A DNA stretch of 64,000 nt from Embleya sp040629175 (lineage in GTDB: Bacteria > Actinomycetota > Actinomycetes > Streptomycetales > Streptomycetaceae). The notes under the pieces are model-generated. The model did no database searches. It was not told the DNA's origin and worked only from the letters and a program-made list of their open reading frames with translations. The stretch lies in the NCBI RefSeq assembly GCF_040629175.1, contig NZ_JBEXUX010000052.1:1-64000 (forward strand), written 5' to 3'. Shown one piece after another: positions 45,945 to 55,260 of the stretch (its first letter is position 1; each line of letters starts with the position of its first letter). Both the position numbers and the translations under genes were made by a program.

Positions 45945-46790
45945 TCACGCGCCTTCCTTGCGGGCGGTGGTGAAGCGTGGGCGATTGGTCAGGTCGCGGT
46001 GGTCGGCCGCGTCCACCCAACCGGCTTCCTCGTTGAAGATCCATGGCACCGCGCCGCCCTGGGTGTCCGCGTGCTCGACCACCACCAGGCCCCCCGGGCG
46101 CAGCAGCCGGTAGGCGGTCTTGGACAGGATCCGGATGAAGTCCAGCCCGTCCGGCCCGGAGAACAGCGCCAGTTCGGGATCGTGGTCGCGGGCCTCGGGC
46201 GCCATCTCGTCCCGCTCGTCCAGCGGCACGTAGGGCGGATTGCTGATCACCAGGTCGACCGTGCCGTCCAGGGCCGGCAGCGCGGCGAGCGCGTCGCCCC
46301 GATGCAGGATCACCCGCGAGCCGCTCGCGTTGCGCGTGGCGTAGCGGTGGGCGTCCGGGTCCAGCTCGACCGCGTGCACGACCGAGCGCGGCACCTCCTG
46401 GGCGACGGCGAGCGCGATCGCGCCGGAGCCGGTGCACAGGTCGACCACGAGCGGCTCGGCCACGTCCATCGCGCGCAGCGCGTCTATCGCCCAGCCGACC
46501 ACCACCTCGGTCTCCGGGCGGGGCACGAACACGCCGGGTCCCACCTGGAGTTCGAGGTAGCGGAAGAACGCGCGCCCGGTGATGTGCTGCAACGGCTCAC
46601 GGGCCTCCCGGCGCGCGATGGCCTCCCAGAACCGCGCGTCGAAGTCGCCGTCGGCGACGGTGTGCAGGGCGCCGCGCTTGACGCCGTGCACGAACGCCGC
46701 GAGTTCCTCGGCATCGAAGCGCGGAGAGGGAACGCCCGCGTCGGCCAGTCGCAGGGTGGCCTGGGCCACCTCGGCGAGCAGCAGATTCAT
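45945..46790 (-). CDS. prmC: Release-factor glutamine methyltransferase
   Basis: A 281-residue SAM-dependent methyltransferase that methylates the Gln of the GGQ motif in release factors. N-terminal helical domain (about 1-75), then FVPRPETEVVVG, SAM motif VVDLCTGSGAIALA, and the catalytic VISNPPYVP. ATG 46790 has GGAGACGAG upstream, directly after prfA (10 bases), fitting enzyme and substrate encoded together. Confidence 0.94.
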   Translation of the reverse strand: MNLLLAEVAQATLRLADAGVPSPRFDAEELAAFVHGVKRGALHTVADGDFDARFWEAIARREAREPLQHITGRAFFRYLELQVGPGVFVPRPETEVVVGWAIDALRAMDVAEPLVVDLCTGSGAIALAVAQEVPRSVVHAVELDPDAHRYATRNASGSRVILHRGDALAALPALDGTVDLVISNPPYVPLDERDEMAPEARDHDPELALFSGPDGLDFIRILSKTAYRLLRPGGLVVVEHADTQGGAVPWIFNEEAGWVDAADHRDLTNRPRFTTARKEGA

Positions 46791-46800
46791 CTCGTCTCCG

Positions 46801-47868
46801 TTATTGGTGGGCGAGCCGAGCGGCCATGTCGGCGTCCACACACGCCTGGATGACCGGATCGAGATCGCCGTCGAGCACCTGGTCCAGGTTGTACGCCTTG
46901 TAGCCCACGCGGTGGTCGGAAATCCGGTTTTCCGCGAAGTTGTACGTGCGGATGCGCTCGGAGCGGTCCACCGTGCGGACCTGGCTGCGACGCACGTCGG
47001 AGGCTTCCTTGTCGGCCTCCTCCTGGGCCGCGGCGAGCATTCTGGCGCGCAGGATGCGCATCGCCGACTCCTTGTTCTGGAGCTGGCTCTTCTCGTTCTG
47101 GCAGGAGACCACGATGCCGGTCGGCAGGTGCGTGATGCGCACCGCGGAGTCGGTGGTGTTGACCGACTGGCCGCCGGGGCCGGACGAGCGGTAGACGTCG
47201 ATGCGCAGGTCGTTGGCATTGATCTCGACCTCGACGTCCTCGGCCTCGGGCAACACCAGGACGCCGGCCGCGGAGGTGTGGATGCGGCCCTGCGACTCGG
47301 TGGCGGGCACACGCTGGACGCGGTGCACGCCGCCCTCGAACTTCAGCCGGGCGTAGACGCCCTCGCCGGGTGCGGGGTTGCCCTTGGTCTTGACCGCGAC
47401 CTGGACGTCCTTGTAGCCGCCGAGATCGGACTCGTTGGATTCGAGGATCTCGGTCTTCCAGCCGGCCCGCTCGGCGTAGCGCAGGTACATCCGCAGCAGG
47501 TCGCCGGCGAACAGGGCCGACTCCTCGCCGCCCTCGCCCGCCTTGACCTCCAGGATCACGTCCTTGTCGTCGGCCGGGTCGCGCGGCACGAGCAGCCGGC
47601 GCAGCTTCTCCGCGCACTCCTCGCGGCGCTGCTCGGCCTCCTCCGCCTCGGCGGCGAAGTCCGGGTCCTCGGCGACCAGTTCGCGGGCGGCCTCGACGTC
47701 GTCGGCGGCACTGGACCACTGCCGGTAGGCGTCCACGATCGGCCCCAGTTCGGCGTAGCGCCGCCCGAGGTTGCGGGCGCGCGTCTGGTCCGTGTGCACG
47801 GCCGGATCGGCGAGCTGTCGCTCCAGGTCGGCGTGCTCGGCGAGCAGGTCGTCCATCGCCTCGAACAC
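46801..47868 (-). CDS. prfA: Peptide chain release factor 1
   Basis: A 355-residue release factor reading UAA/UAG. The GGQ loop SSGPGGQSVNTTDSAVRITH and the PxT-type specificity region (PATESQGRIHTS) are clear. I chose GTG 47868 because AGAGGAG lies 7 bases before it; an ATG four codons later lacks such a site. It is followed after 10 bases by prmC. Confidence 0.94.
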   Translation of the reverse strand: MFEAMDDLLAEHADLERQLADPAVHTDQTRARNLGRRYAELGPIVDAYRQWSSAADDVEAARELVAEDPDFAAEAEEAEQRREECAEKLRRLLVPRDPADDKDVILEVKAGEGGEESALFAGDLLRMYLRYAERAGWKTEILESNESDLGGYKDVQVAVKTKGNPAPGEGVYARLKFEGGVHRVQRVPATESQGRIHTSAAGVLVLPEAEDVEVEINANDLRIDVYRSSGPGGQSVNTTDSAVRITHLPTGIVVSCQNEKSQLQNKESAMRILRARMLAAAQEEADKEASDVRRSQVRTVDRSERIRTYNFAENRISDHRVGYKAYNLDQVLDGDLDPVIQACVDADMAARLAHQ

Positions 47869-47961
47869 TGGGGGGCTCCTCTGGGGTATGGCCGCGAACT
47901 CGGCGGGATCGGTGTCACGGTGGCGGGATCGGCGGGACGCCGGACGGGCGGACAAACGAAC

Positions 47962-48014
47962 GGCGCCGGAGGAGCGGGCGGACCTTGGACAAGGCCCACC
48001 GCTCCTCCGGCGCC
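47962..48014 (-). terminator. Terminator of rpmE
   Basis: Arms 47962-47977 and 47999-48014 form a perfect 16-bp inverted repeat with a 21-base loop, beginning 10 bases past the rpmE stop. No T-run is present. Confidence 0.6.
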
Positions 48015-48023
48015 GCAGGGTCG

Positions 48024-48248
48024 CTACTTGTTGCCGGCCACCGGCTGCTTGCCGAAGCGCTTCTCGAAGCGCGCCACACGGCCACCCGTGTCGAGGATCT
48101 TCTGCTTGCCCGTGTAGAACGGGTGACACTGCGAACAGACCTCGACGCGGATCTGGCCGCTGGTCGCGGTGCTGTGCGTGGTGAACGTCGAGCCACAGCC
48201 ACAGGTGACGGTGGTCTCCACGTACTCGGGGTGGATGTCGGGCTTCAC
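48024..48248 (-). CDS. rpmE: 50S ribosomal protein L31, zinc form
   Basis: A 74-residue ribosomal protein. The four Cys of the zinc-binding C+ form are present: TCGCGSTF supplies two (CxC), and CSQCHPFYTGKQK supplies the others (CxxC). Start MKPDIHPEYVETTVT is typical. GAGACTCCT-type RBS (AAGGAGAC) lies upstream. Zinc-free paralogues elsewhere often replace it in zinc starvation. Confidence 0.96.
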   Translation of the reverse strand: MKPDIHPEYVETTVTCGCGSTFTTHSTATSGQIRVEVCSQCHPFYTGKQKILDTGGRVARFEKRFGKQPVAGNK

Positions 48249-48458
48249 AGGAGTCTCCTTGAGGTTCGGGAGGGCGCCGGGTCGTACGCCCGAGCGGGCG
48301 TCACGTGAACCGGGGCCGACAGAGCAGTCTGCCAGGAGGGGGCGACCGGACCCAAATCAGGGTCTGTACCGCCCAACCACGATCGAGGTCGTGGCATTCC
48401 CTCCCGGCCGACGCCGTGCCTTTGTCTTGTCGTGCGTCGAGACGAGCAGTCGAACGAA

Positions 48459-50573
48459 CTAGTCGTTCGGCATCGGCGTGGTCTTCTGGATCTGCATGAG
48501 GAACTCGCCGTTGCTCTTGGTCTTCTTCATCTTGTCCAGGAGCAGCTCGATGGCCTGCTGCTGGTCGAGGGCGTGCAGCACCCGACGCAGCTTCCAGACG
48601 ACCGCGAGTTCGTCCGAGGCCATCAGGATCTCTTCCTTGCGGGTGCTGGACGCGTCCACGTCCACCGCCGGGAAGATCCGCTTGTCGGCGAGCTTGCGGT
48701 CGAGCTTGAGCTCCATGTTGCCGGTGCCCTTGAACTCCTCGAAGATCACCTCGTCCATCCGCGAGCCGGTCTCGACGAGCGCGGTGGCCAGGATGGTCAG
48801 CGAGCCGCCGTTCTCGATGTTGCGCGCCGCGCCGAAGAACTTCTTCGGCGGGTAGAGCGCGGTCGAGTCGACACCACCGGACAGGATGCGGCCGGAGGCG
48901 GGCGCCGCGAGGTTGTACGCGCGGCCCAGGCGGGTGATCGAGTCGAGCAGCACGACCACGTCGTGGCCCAGCTCGACCAGACGCTTGGCCCGCTCGATGG
49001 CCAGCTCGGCGACGATCGTGTGGTCCTCGGCGGGCCGGTCGAAGGTCGAGGAAATGACCTCGCCCTTGACCGAGCGCTGCATGTCGGTGACCTCTTCGGG
49101 GCGCTCGTCCACGAGCACGACCATCAGGTGGCACTCGGGGTTGTTCACGGTGATCGCATTCGCGATCGCCTGGAGCACCATCGTCTTGCCCGCCTTGGGC
49201 GGCGCGACGATCAGACCGCGCTGGCCCTTGCCGATCGGCGACACGAGGTCGATGATCCGCGTGGTCAGCGCACTGGAGTCGGTCTCCAGGCGGAGCCGGT
49301 CCTGCGGGTAGAGCGGGGTCAGCTTGTTGAAGTCGGAGCGCTGCCGCGCCTGTTCCGGCTCCATGCCGTTGACCGTGTCCAGCCGCACGAGCGCGTTGAA
49401 CTTCTCCCGACGCTCGCCGTCGCGCGGCTGACGCACCGCGCCGACGATCGCGTCACCCTTGCGCAGGCCGTTCTTGCGGACCTGGGCGAGCGAGACGTAC
49501 ACGTCGTTGGAGCCGGGCAGGTAGCCCGAGGTCCGCACGAAGGCGTAGTTGTCGAGGATGTCCAGGATGCCCGCGACGGGCACCAGGACGTCGTCGTCGG
49601 CCAGCACGGGCTCGTTGGTCTCGAAGCCCTCGCGGCCGCCGCGGCGACGGTTGCGGTCGCGGTAACGGCCACGACGCCGACGGCCGCCGCCCTCGAAGTC
49701 GTCGTCCGGACCCATCGGGTCGTTGTCCTGCTGCTGCTGTTGCTGCTGCTTGCCGCGCTCGCCGCCACGATCGGCCCGCTCGGCGCGGTCGTTGCCGCGC
49801 TCGCCACGCTCGCCGCGCTCGTTGTTGCGGTCGCCGCGCTCGGCCCGCTCGCCACGCTCCGGGCGCTCGGCGCGCTCGCCGCCGCGCTCGTTGTTGCGCT
49901 CGCCGCGGTCGCGCCGGTTCTGGCCGCGCTCGCGACGCTCGCGGCGGCCTTCCCGCTCGCCGCCCTCGCGCTGCTCGCCCTGGTCGTCACCGGCGCCGGG
50001 GCGCTCGGCACGCTCGGTGCGCTCGCCGCGGCGGCGGGTCGGGGCCTCGGTGGCCTCGGCCGTCGCCTCGCCCTGCTCACGCCGGGTGCGGCCGTTGGTG
50101 GGCGCCTCGGCGGCGGCCTGCTCGGGAATCTCGATCTGCGGTGCCTCGACCGCGACCCGCGTGCGGGCGGCGCGACGGGCCCGGGTGGGCGCCTCCGCGA
50201 CCGGTGCCTCGGCGGGCGCCGCTGCTGCCGGGGCGGCCTCGACGGGCGCCGCGCCGTTGTCGGCGGCGACGGCGGCGGCCTTGGCCCGGGTGGCCCGGGC
50301 GGGCTTCGTGGCGGCAGCGGGAGCGGCGTCCGAACCACCCTGCTTCGCCTGGATGGCCTCGATCAGCTGGCTCTTGCGCATGCGACCGGTGCCGCTGATG
50401 CCCAGACCGGTGGCGACCTGCTGCAGCTCCGCCAGCACCATGCCGTTGAGGCCGGTGCCCGTCGAGCGGCGGCGCCGCGTGGCGGGAGCGGGGGCGTCCG
50501 CGGTGGCAGCCGCGTCACCCGAGGCGGACGCGGCCTGTGGCGTTGCGTCCATGAGTTCGGTGGTGTCGCTCAC
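48459..50573 (-). CDS. rho: Transcription termination factor Rho
   Basis: A 704-residue hexameric RNA helicase. N-terminal Rho_N domain (LAELQQVATGLGISGTGRMR), then an insert of about 230 residues rich in Arg, Glu, Asn and Gly (RGERNNERGGERAERPERGE), followed by the RNA-binding domain with TSGYLPGSNDVYVS and the ATPase with Walker A VAPPKAGKTMVLQ and LLDSITRLGRAYN. The insert is a known feature of actinobacterial Rho that broadens RNA choice and reduces bicyclomycin effects. The start is GTG 50573 with GGAAGG upstream. It is monocistronic. Confidence 0.96.
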   Translation of the reverse strand: MSDTTELMDATPQAASASGDAAATADAPAPATRRRRSTGTGLNGMVLAELQQVATGLGISGTGRMRKSQLIEAIQAKQGGSDAAPAAATKPARATRAKAAAVAADNGAAPVEAAPAAAAPAEAPVAEAPTRARRAARTRVAVEAPQIEIPEQAAAEAPTNGRTRREQGEATAEATEAPTRRRGERTERAERPGAGDDQGEQREGGEREGRRERRERGQNRRDRGERNNERGGERAERPERGERAERGDRNNERGERGERGNDRAERADRGGERGKQQQQQQQDNDPMGPDDDFEGGGRRRRGRYRDRNRRRGGREGFETNEPVLADDDVLVPVAGILDILDNYAFVRTSGYLPGSNDVYVSLAQVRKNGLRKGDAIVGAVRQPRDGERREKFNALVRLDTVNGMEPEQARQRSDFNKLTPLYPQDRLRLETDSSALTTRIIDLVSPIGKGQRGLIVAPPKAGKTMVLQAIANAITVNNPECHLMVVLVDERPEEVTDMQRSVKGEVISSTFDRPAEDHTIVAELAIERAKRLVELGHDVVVLLDSITRLGRAYNLAAPASGRILSGGVDSTALYPPKKFFGAARNIENGGSLTILATALVETGSRMDEVIFEEFKGTGNMELKLDRKLADKRIFPAVDVDASSTRKEEILMASDELAVVWKLRRVLHALDQQQAIELLLDKMKKTKSNGEFLMQIQKTTPMPND

Positions 50574-51147
50574 GAAGGGTCCTTCCCTGGAGCGGGCGTC
50601 GGCCTTGAGGGGGCTCGGCGACCGGTTGTGCTGTCCGTCCCGCTTCCAGTGCGGTCCGGTGCGGTGGTCCGCCGGATGGCGGGAATCGTCGAAAATGTGC
50701 CCAGTACTGCGAGGATCGGGCTCATGTGTGCCTGTGGGGGCTCGTATTCCTGTAGGGGCTCGATTTCCTGGAGAGGAAAAGCCCTCGGGTCCCCGGGATG
50801 AGCTCGACGCGGCGCGGTGGTTCCGCCGGTCTGTTTCGGGGAGCCACGTTCGTCACGAAGGACAGGCAGGAGGGGAGACTCCCAAAGGATCGTGGCCACA
50901 GAGCACCGAACGCGCCCAACCCTATGCGGGTGGGGGATCTGGTGCGGTGATGACGCTAACACTACCGGACCCAAGAGACATTCCCCCACCCCATCGCTCC
51001 CCCGGCGCAGCCCTTTTTTCCAGCGGTAGTGCAGTGGAGTGAACGGACCCACCACCGTCGCCGACCGCTCGCCCGGCCACGCCGGGTCCGCCGTCGGGCC
51101 GGCTCCCGCCTACCGGGCGTACTGCCAACGAACAGCGAGTACGCAGG
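50574..51147. other. Intergenic region upstream of rho
   Basis: 574 bases between thrB and rho, the longest gene-free stretch of the window. It must contain the rho promoter and a possible long leader. The sequence near 50960 (TAGTGTTAGCGT on the minus strand) contains a -10-like hexamer but no good -35. No supported ORF. Homology between these two genes' control is not visible. Confidence 0.4.
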
Positions 51148-52062
51148 TCACGCCAGTGGCATGACGCTTGCTCCGGCCCCGTCCACATCCAGTTGCCGAA
51201 CCACCCAATCGGGCCCGGCGCTGCCGATCGCCTCGTCCACGCGGTCGTGCGTGACCAGGGCGAGCACGGTCGGCCCCGCGCCGGAGACGACCGCGGCCAT
51301 CCCCTGTGCGCGCAGCTTGTCGATCAATTCGGCGCTCGCGGGCATCGCGGGCGCACGGTAGGTCTGGTGCAGCCGGTCCTCGGTCGCGGCGAACAGCAGG
51401 TCCGGACGCGAGGTCAGCGCGGTGACCAGCAGGCCGGCGCGCCCCGCGTTCGCCGAGGCGTCGCGATGCGTCACCTTGGCCGGCAGCAGACCGCGCGCGA
51501 CCTCGGTGGACAGTGGAACCGCGGGTACGAACACGACGGGAGATATACCCCGGTCGGGGGTCGATCGCACCGCCTTGGGGCCGTCCTCGTCGGTCCAGGC
51601 GATGGTGAAGCCGCCGAGCAGGCACGCCGCGACGTTGTCCGGGTGGCCTTCGAGCTCGGTCGCCAGGGCCAGGGTGGCCTCGTCGTCGAGCCGCTCGGCG
51701 CCGCCTATCGTCAGCGCCCGGGCCGCGATCACGCCCGCGCAGATGGCCGCGGCGGACGAGCCCAGTCCGCGCCCGTGCGGGATGCGGTTGGCACACACGA
51801 CGTCCAGGCCGGGCGGTCGGCCGCCCATCGCCTCGAACGCGGCGTAGGCCGCGCGCACGACCAGGTGGTTCTCGTCCCGGGACAGGTCGTCGGCGCCCTC
51901 GCCTGCGATGTCGATCGACAAACCCTCGTCCGCGACCCGGACGGCGACGTCGTCGTACAGTCCGAGCGCGAGTCCGAACGCGTCGAACCCGGGGCCCAGG
52001 TTGGCGCTCGTGGCCGGGATGCGAACCCGGACGGGGGCGGCACGGAATGCGGGGCCGGCCAT
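51148..52062 (-). CDS. thrB: Homoserine kinase
   Basis: A 304-residue GHMP kinase that phosphorylates homoserine. The GHMP ATP loop GRGLGSSAAAICAG lies near residue 93, with IPATSANLGPGFDAFGLA at the N-terminus and VSGAGPTVLAL near the C-terminus. ATG 52062 is preceded by GGAGGAG at 11 bases; an in-frame GTG 4 codons earlier is too close to that site. It is separated from thrC by 495 bases, so may have its own promoter. Confidence 0.93.
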   Translation of the reverse strand: MAGPAFRAAPVRVRIPATSANLGPGFDAFGLALGLYDDVAVRVADEGLSIDIAGEGADDLSRDENHLVVRAAYAAFEAMGGRPPGLDVVCANRIPHGRGLGSSAAAICAGVIAARALTIGGAERLDDEATLALATELEGHPDNVAACLLGGFTIAWTDEDGPKAVRSTPDRGISPVVFVPAVPLSTEVARGLLPAKVTHRDASANAGRAGLLVTALTSRPDLLFAATEDRLHQTYRAPAMPASAELIDKLRAQGMAAVVSGAGPTVLALVTHDRVDEAIGSAGPDWVVRQLDVDGAGASVMPLA

Positions 52063-52557
52063 ACGCGTGGACACTCCTCCTCGTGGAGTTCCGGGCACCT
52101 TCACGGGACGGTCCGAACCGGTGGCGCATTCGGGAAATCGCGGGTGCTGCGGAACGGCAGGAACAGACGCGAGACTCGGGCGACATGCGCCGCGGAACGA
52201 GTGCAAAGTCGCGTCCGGTGATCAGCCTACCGAAGGTGCGTTCCCTCGCGGGACACCGTAACCACCGCGTCGTGGGATTGGTACCGGAATCGGGATCCAA
52301 AGGGTCCGGGAGCGGTCGACGGATGATCATCGACCGTCCCGGTGTGTTCCCGTGTACGGCAGAGGTGGGGCGCGACCGCTTTCGGCGGCGGGTGCCGGGT
52401 CGGCTTTCCCGGAGTCGGCTTCCCTGGGTCGGCTTCCCGGGATCGGCTTCCCGGACCGGGGCCGAATTTTTCTACCGGTGCCGGGGTGCGGCGGCGCGGG
52501 TCGCTTTCCGGCCGGGTGCCGGGAGCGGGCGTCCGCGCCGCCGATGGGTGTCGCGGG
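52063..52557. other. Intergenic region between thrC and thrB
   Basis: 495 bases with no supported ORF. It contains four tandem copies of a 14-15-base unit (52400-52456). An RNA or promoter may lie here; none is recognised. Confidence 0.4.
52400..52456. repeat. Four tandem copies of TCGGCTTCCCGGGA-like unit
   Basis: Copies at 52400-52414, 52415-52428, 52429-52442 and 52443-52456 match the unit with one to three differences each. They lie between thrC and thrB in non-coding sequence. Confidence 0.85.
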
Positions 52558-53640
52558 TCAGCCGAGGCCGAGTTGTGCGGCTGCGGCAGAGGCGTCGATC
52601 GGGACCACGACGGGCTTGGGCGCGCCGGCCACCGCCCAGTCCGGGTCCTTGAGGCCGTTGCCGGTGACCGTGCAGACGATCCGCTGGCCCGGGTCGACGC
52701 GACCCTGTTCGGCCGCCTGGAGCAATCCGGCCACACTCGCGGCGGACGCCGGCTCGACGAAGACGCCCTCCTGCGCGGCCAGGAGGCGATACGCCGAAAG
52801 GATCTGACGGTCGGTCACCGACTCGATGTGGCCCCCCGATTCGTCCCGCGCGGCGATCGCGAAGTCCCACGAGGCAGGGTTGCCGATCCGGATCGCGGTG
52901 GCGATCGTCTGCGGCGAGAGCACCGGCGCGCCGTTGACCAGCGGTGCCGAACCGGCCGCCTGGTAGCCCCACATGCGGGGGCGGCGGGCGGACAGGCCGT
53001 CGGCCGCGTATTCGTTGTAGCCCTTCCAGTACGCGGTGATGTTGCCCGCGTTGCCCACCGGAAGCACGTGGATGTCGGGCGCGTCGCCGAGCATGTCGAC
53101 GATCTCGAAGGCGGCGGTCTTCTGGCCCTCGATGCGGACCGGGTTGACCGAGTTCACCAGCGCGACCGGATACTTTTCGGCCAGATCGCGGGCGAGCGTG
53201 AGGCAGTCGTCGAAGTTGCCGTCGACCTGGAGGATGCGCGCGCCGTGCACCAGGGCCTGGCCCATCTTGCCCAGCGCGATCTTGCCCTGCGGCACCAGCA
53301 CGGCGCAGACCATCCCGGCGCGCACCGCGTAGGCGGCGGCGGAGGCCGAGGTGTTGCCGGTGGACGCGCAGATGACCGCCCGGGCGCCCTCCTCCTTGGC
53401 CTTGGAGATCGCCATCGTCATGCCGCGGTCCTTGAAGGACCCGGTCGGGTTGGCGCCCTCGACCTTGAGGTGAACCTCACATCCCGTGCGCTCGGAGAGC
53501 ACCTGGGCCGGGACCAGCGGCGTACCACCCTCACGCAGGGTGACCACGGGTGTGTTCACCGAGACCGGCAGACGGTCGCGGTATTCCTCGATGACCCCGC
53601 GCCACTGAGTGGTGCGGACGCCTTCCTTGAGCGCGCTCAC
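52558..53640 (-). CDS. thrC: Threonine synthase
   Basis: A 360-residue PLP enzyme turning O-phosphohomoserine into threonine. PLP Lys lies in GANPTGSFKDRGMTMA; the phosphate-binding GNAGNITAYWKGY and the C-terminal VCTVTGNGLKDPDW are typical. GTG 53640 begins 7 bases after the hom stop, with AGAGG upstream, so hom and thrC are cotranscribed. Confidence 0.94.
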   Translation of the reverse strand: MSALKEGVRTTQWRGVIEEYRDRLPVSVNTPVVTLREGGTPLVPAQVLSERTGCEVHLKVEGANPTGSFKDRGMTMAISKAKEEGARAVICASTGNTSASAAAYAVRAGMVCAVLVPQGKIALGKMGQALVHGARILQVDGNFDDCLTLARDLAEKYPVALVNSVNPVRIEGQKTAAFEIVDMLGDAPDIHVLPVGNAGNITAYWKGYNEYAADGLSARRPRMWGYQAAGSAPLVNGAPVLSPQTIATAIRIGNPASWDFAIAARDESGGHIESVTDRQILSAYRLLAAQEGVFVEPASAASVAGLLQAAEQGRVDPGQRIVCTVTGNGLKDPDWAVAGAPKPVVVPIDASAAAAQLGLG

Positions 53641-53647
53641 GGTCCCT

Positions 53648-54940
53648 CTACTCCCCTTCGACCCGCATGATGCCGGCGATGTCACGGACGATGTCCATAC
53701 CGCGCAGATCGGCGACGGTCGCCGCGAGCGCGGCGTCGGTCGCGGTATGGGTGACGATCACGAGTGTGGCATCCCCGTCCCGGCCCTGTTGACGGACCGT
53801 GTCGATGGACACGTCGTGCTGGGCGAATACCGCGGCCACCTGGGACAGCACGCCGGCCCGGTCGGCCACGTCCAGGCTGAGGTGGTAGCGGGTGCGGACG
53901 ATGCCCACCGGCTGCGGGGTCAGCTGTGCGTAGGCCGACTCGCCGGGCCCGGTCGCGCCGGAAAGCTTGTTCCGGCAGACCGCGACCAGGTCGCCGAGCA
54001 CCGCGCTCGCGGTCGGCGCGCCGCCCGCGCCGGGGCCGTAGAACATCAACTGGCCGGCCGCCTCGGACTCGACGAAGACCGCGTTGTACGCCTCGCGCAC
54101 GGACGCGAGCGGGTGCGTACGCGGGATCATCGCCGGGTGCACGCGGGCACTCACGCTCTGCCCGTCGGCGCCGCGCTCGCAGATCGCCAGCAGCTTGACC
54201 ACGCAGTCCATCGCCTTGGCACTGGCCACGTCGGCGGCGCTGACCTCGGTGATGCCCTCGCGGTACACGTCGGCGGCGGTCACCCGGGTGTGGAACGCCA
54301 GGCCGGCCAGGATCGCGGCCTTGGCGGCGGCGTCGAAGCCCTCGATGTCGGCGGTGGGGTCGGCCTCGGCATAGCCCAGCGCGGTGGCCTCGTCGAGCGC
54401 CTCGGCGAAGCCCGCACCGGTGGAGTCCATCCGGTCCAGGATGAAGTTGGTGGTGCCGTTGACGATGCCCAGGACCCGTTCGACCTTGTCCCCGGCGAGC
54501 GACTCGCGCAGCGGACGCAGCAGCGGGATCGCGCCGGCGACGGCGGCCTCGTAGTAGAGGTCCACGCCGTGTTTCGCGGCGGCGGCGTGCAGCGTGGAGC
54601 CGTCCTCGGCCAGCAGCGCCTTGTTGGCGGAGACCACCGAGGCGCCGTGCTCCATCGCGGACAGGATCAGGCCGCGGGCGGGCTCGATGCCGCCGATCAC
54701 CTCGACCACCACGTCGATGTCGTCGCGTTTGACCAGTTCCACCGCGTCGGTGGTGATCAGCGCGGGGTCGATGCCCGCGCGCTCGCGCCCGGCGCGGCGC
54801 ACGGCCACGCCGGCGAGCTCGATCGGGGCCCCGATTCGGGCGGCGAGGTCGGTCGCGTGCGTCGTCATGATGCGGGCCACTTCGGAGCCGACCACACCAC
54901 AACCGAGCAGCGCCACCTTCAGCGGCTGCGTACGCATCAT
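53648..54940 (-). CDS. hom: Homoserine dehydrogenase
   Basis: A 430-residue NAD(P)-dependent enzyme that reduces aspartate semialdehyde to homoserine. Rossmann motif ALLGCGVVGSEVA, catalytic region NGTTNFILDRMD and ALGYAEADPTADIEG, then a C-terminal ACT domain (HLSLDVADRAGVLSQVAAVF) that normally mediates threonine feedback. The gene starts with two consecutive ATGs, preceded by GAGGTCGG. It opens the hom-thrC operon. Confidence 0.95.
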   Translation of the reverse strand: MMRTQPLKVALLGCGVVGSEVARIMTTHATDLAARIGAPIELAGVAVRRAGRERAGIDPALITTDAVELVKRDDIDVVVEVIGGIEPARGLILSAMEHGASVVSANKALLAEDGSTLHAAAAKHGVDLYYEAAVAGAIPLLRPLRESLAGDKVERVLGIVNGTTNFILDRMDSTGAGFAEALDEATALGYAEADPTADIEGFDAAAKAAILAGLAFHTRVTAADVYREGITEVSAADVASAKAMDCVVKLLAICERGADGQSVSARVHPAMIPRTHPLASVREAYNAVFVESEAAGQLMFYGPGAGGAPTASAVLGDLVAVCRNKLSGATGPGESAYAQLTPQPVGIVRTRYHLSLDVADRAGVLSQVAAVFAQHDVSIDTVRQQGRDGDATLVIVTHTATDAALAATVADLRGMDIVRDIAGIMRVEGE

Positions 54941-55116
54941 CCGACCTCACTTCTCGAAGACAAAGGTTGTCCGAGTCTGCCGTCCGGGGGAATTCCGGAG
55001 ACAGGCAGTGCCGACAAGTGTCGCTCGGATCATGGGCCGAACCAGGGCCGGTCCAGGATCCGAGACGACAATTCTTGCGGCCTCACAGGCTGGCCGCGGG
55101 ATTTTCTCCCGGGCCC

Positions 55117-55140
55117 GGGGGCCACCGCGCGGTGCCCCCC
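55117..55140 (-). terminator. Hairpin between lysA and hom
   Basis: Five G-C pairs, one mismatch and a CACC/GGTG stem enclose a 4-base loop. It lies about 120 bases past the lysA stop and might end lysA transcription or act in the hom leader. No T-run on the minus strand. Confidence 0.4.
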
Positions 55141-55156
55141 GATCATTGCGTTGCTC

Positions 55157-55215
55157 TTGTTTCGTTGTGCTGCGTTGCGTTTCTTCGCTCTTGTTTCGTT
55201 GCTGTTGTTTCGTTG
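55157..55215. repeat. Three copies of TTGTTTCGTTG
   Basis: Exact copies at 55157-55167, 55191-55201 and 55205-55215; the first two share a 14-base match beginning CTC. The stretch is strikingly AT-rich and G-poor on the minus strand compared with its surroundings. Confidence 0.85.
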
Positions 55216-55260
55216 TTCTCGTCCTGCCGCCGGCGGCGGCGCTCGGTTGCCGGAGTCCGC

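Larger units (their letters stand above)
54941..55260. other. Intergenic region between lysA and hom
   Basis: 320 bases holding a GC-rich hairpin (55117-55140) and an AT-richer stretch with three copies of TTGTTTCGTTG. It should include the hom promoter or leader. No supported ORF. Confidence 0.45.

Noticed and set aside
48432..50801. Open frame of 789 codons opposite rho with Ala/Leu-rich membrane-like stretches
   Set aside because: The hydrophobic look comes from reading the Arg/Glu-rich insert of rho backward; rho motifs are decisive.
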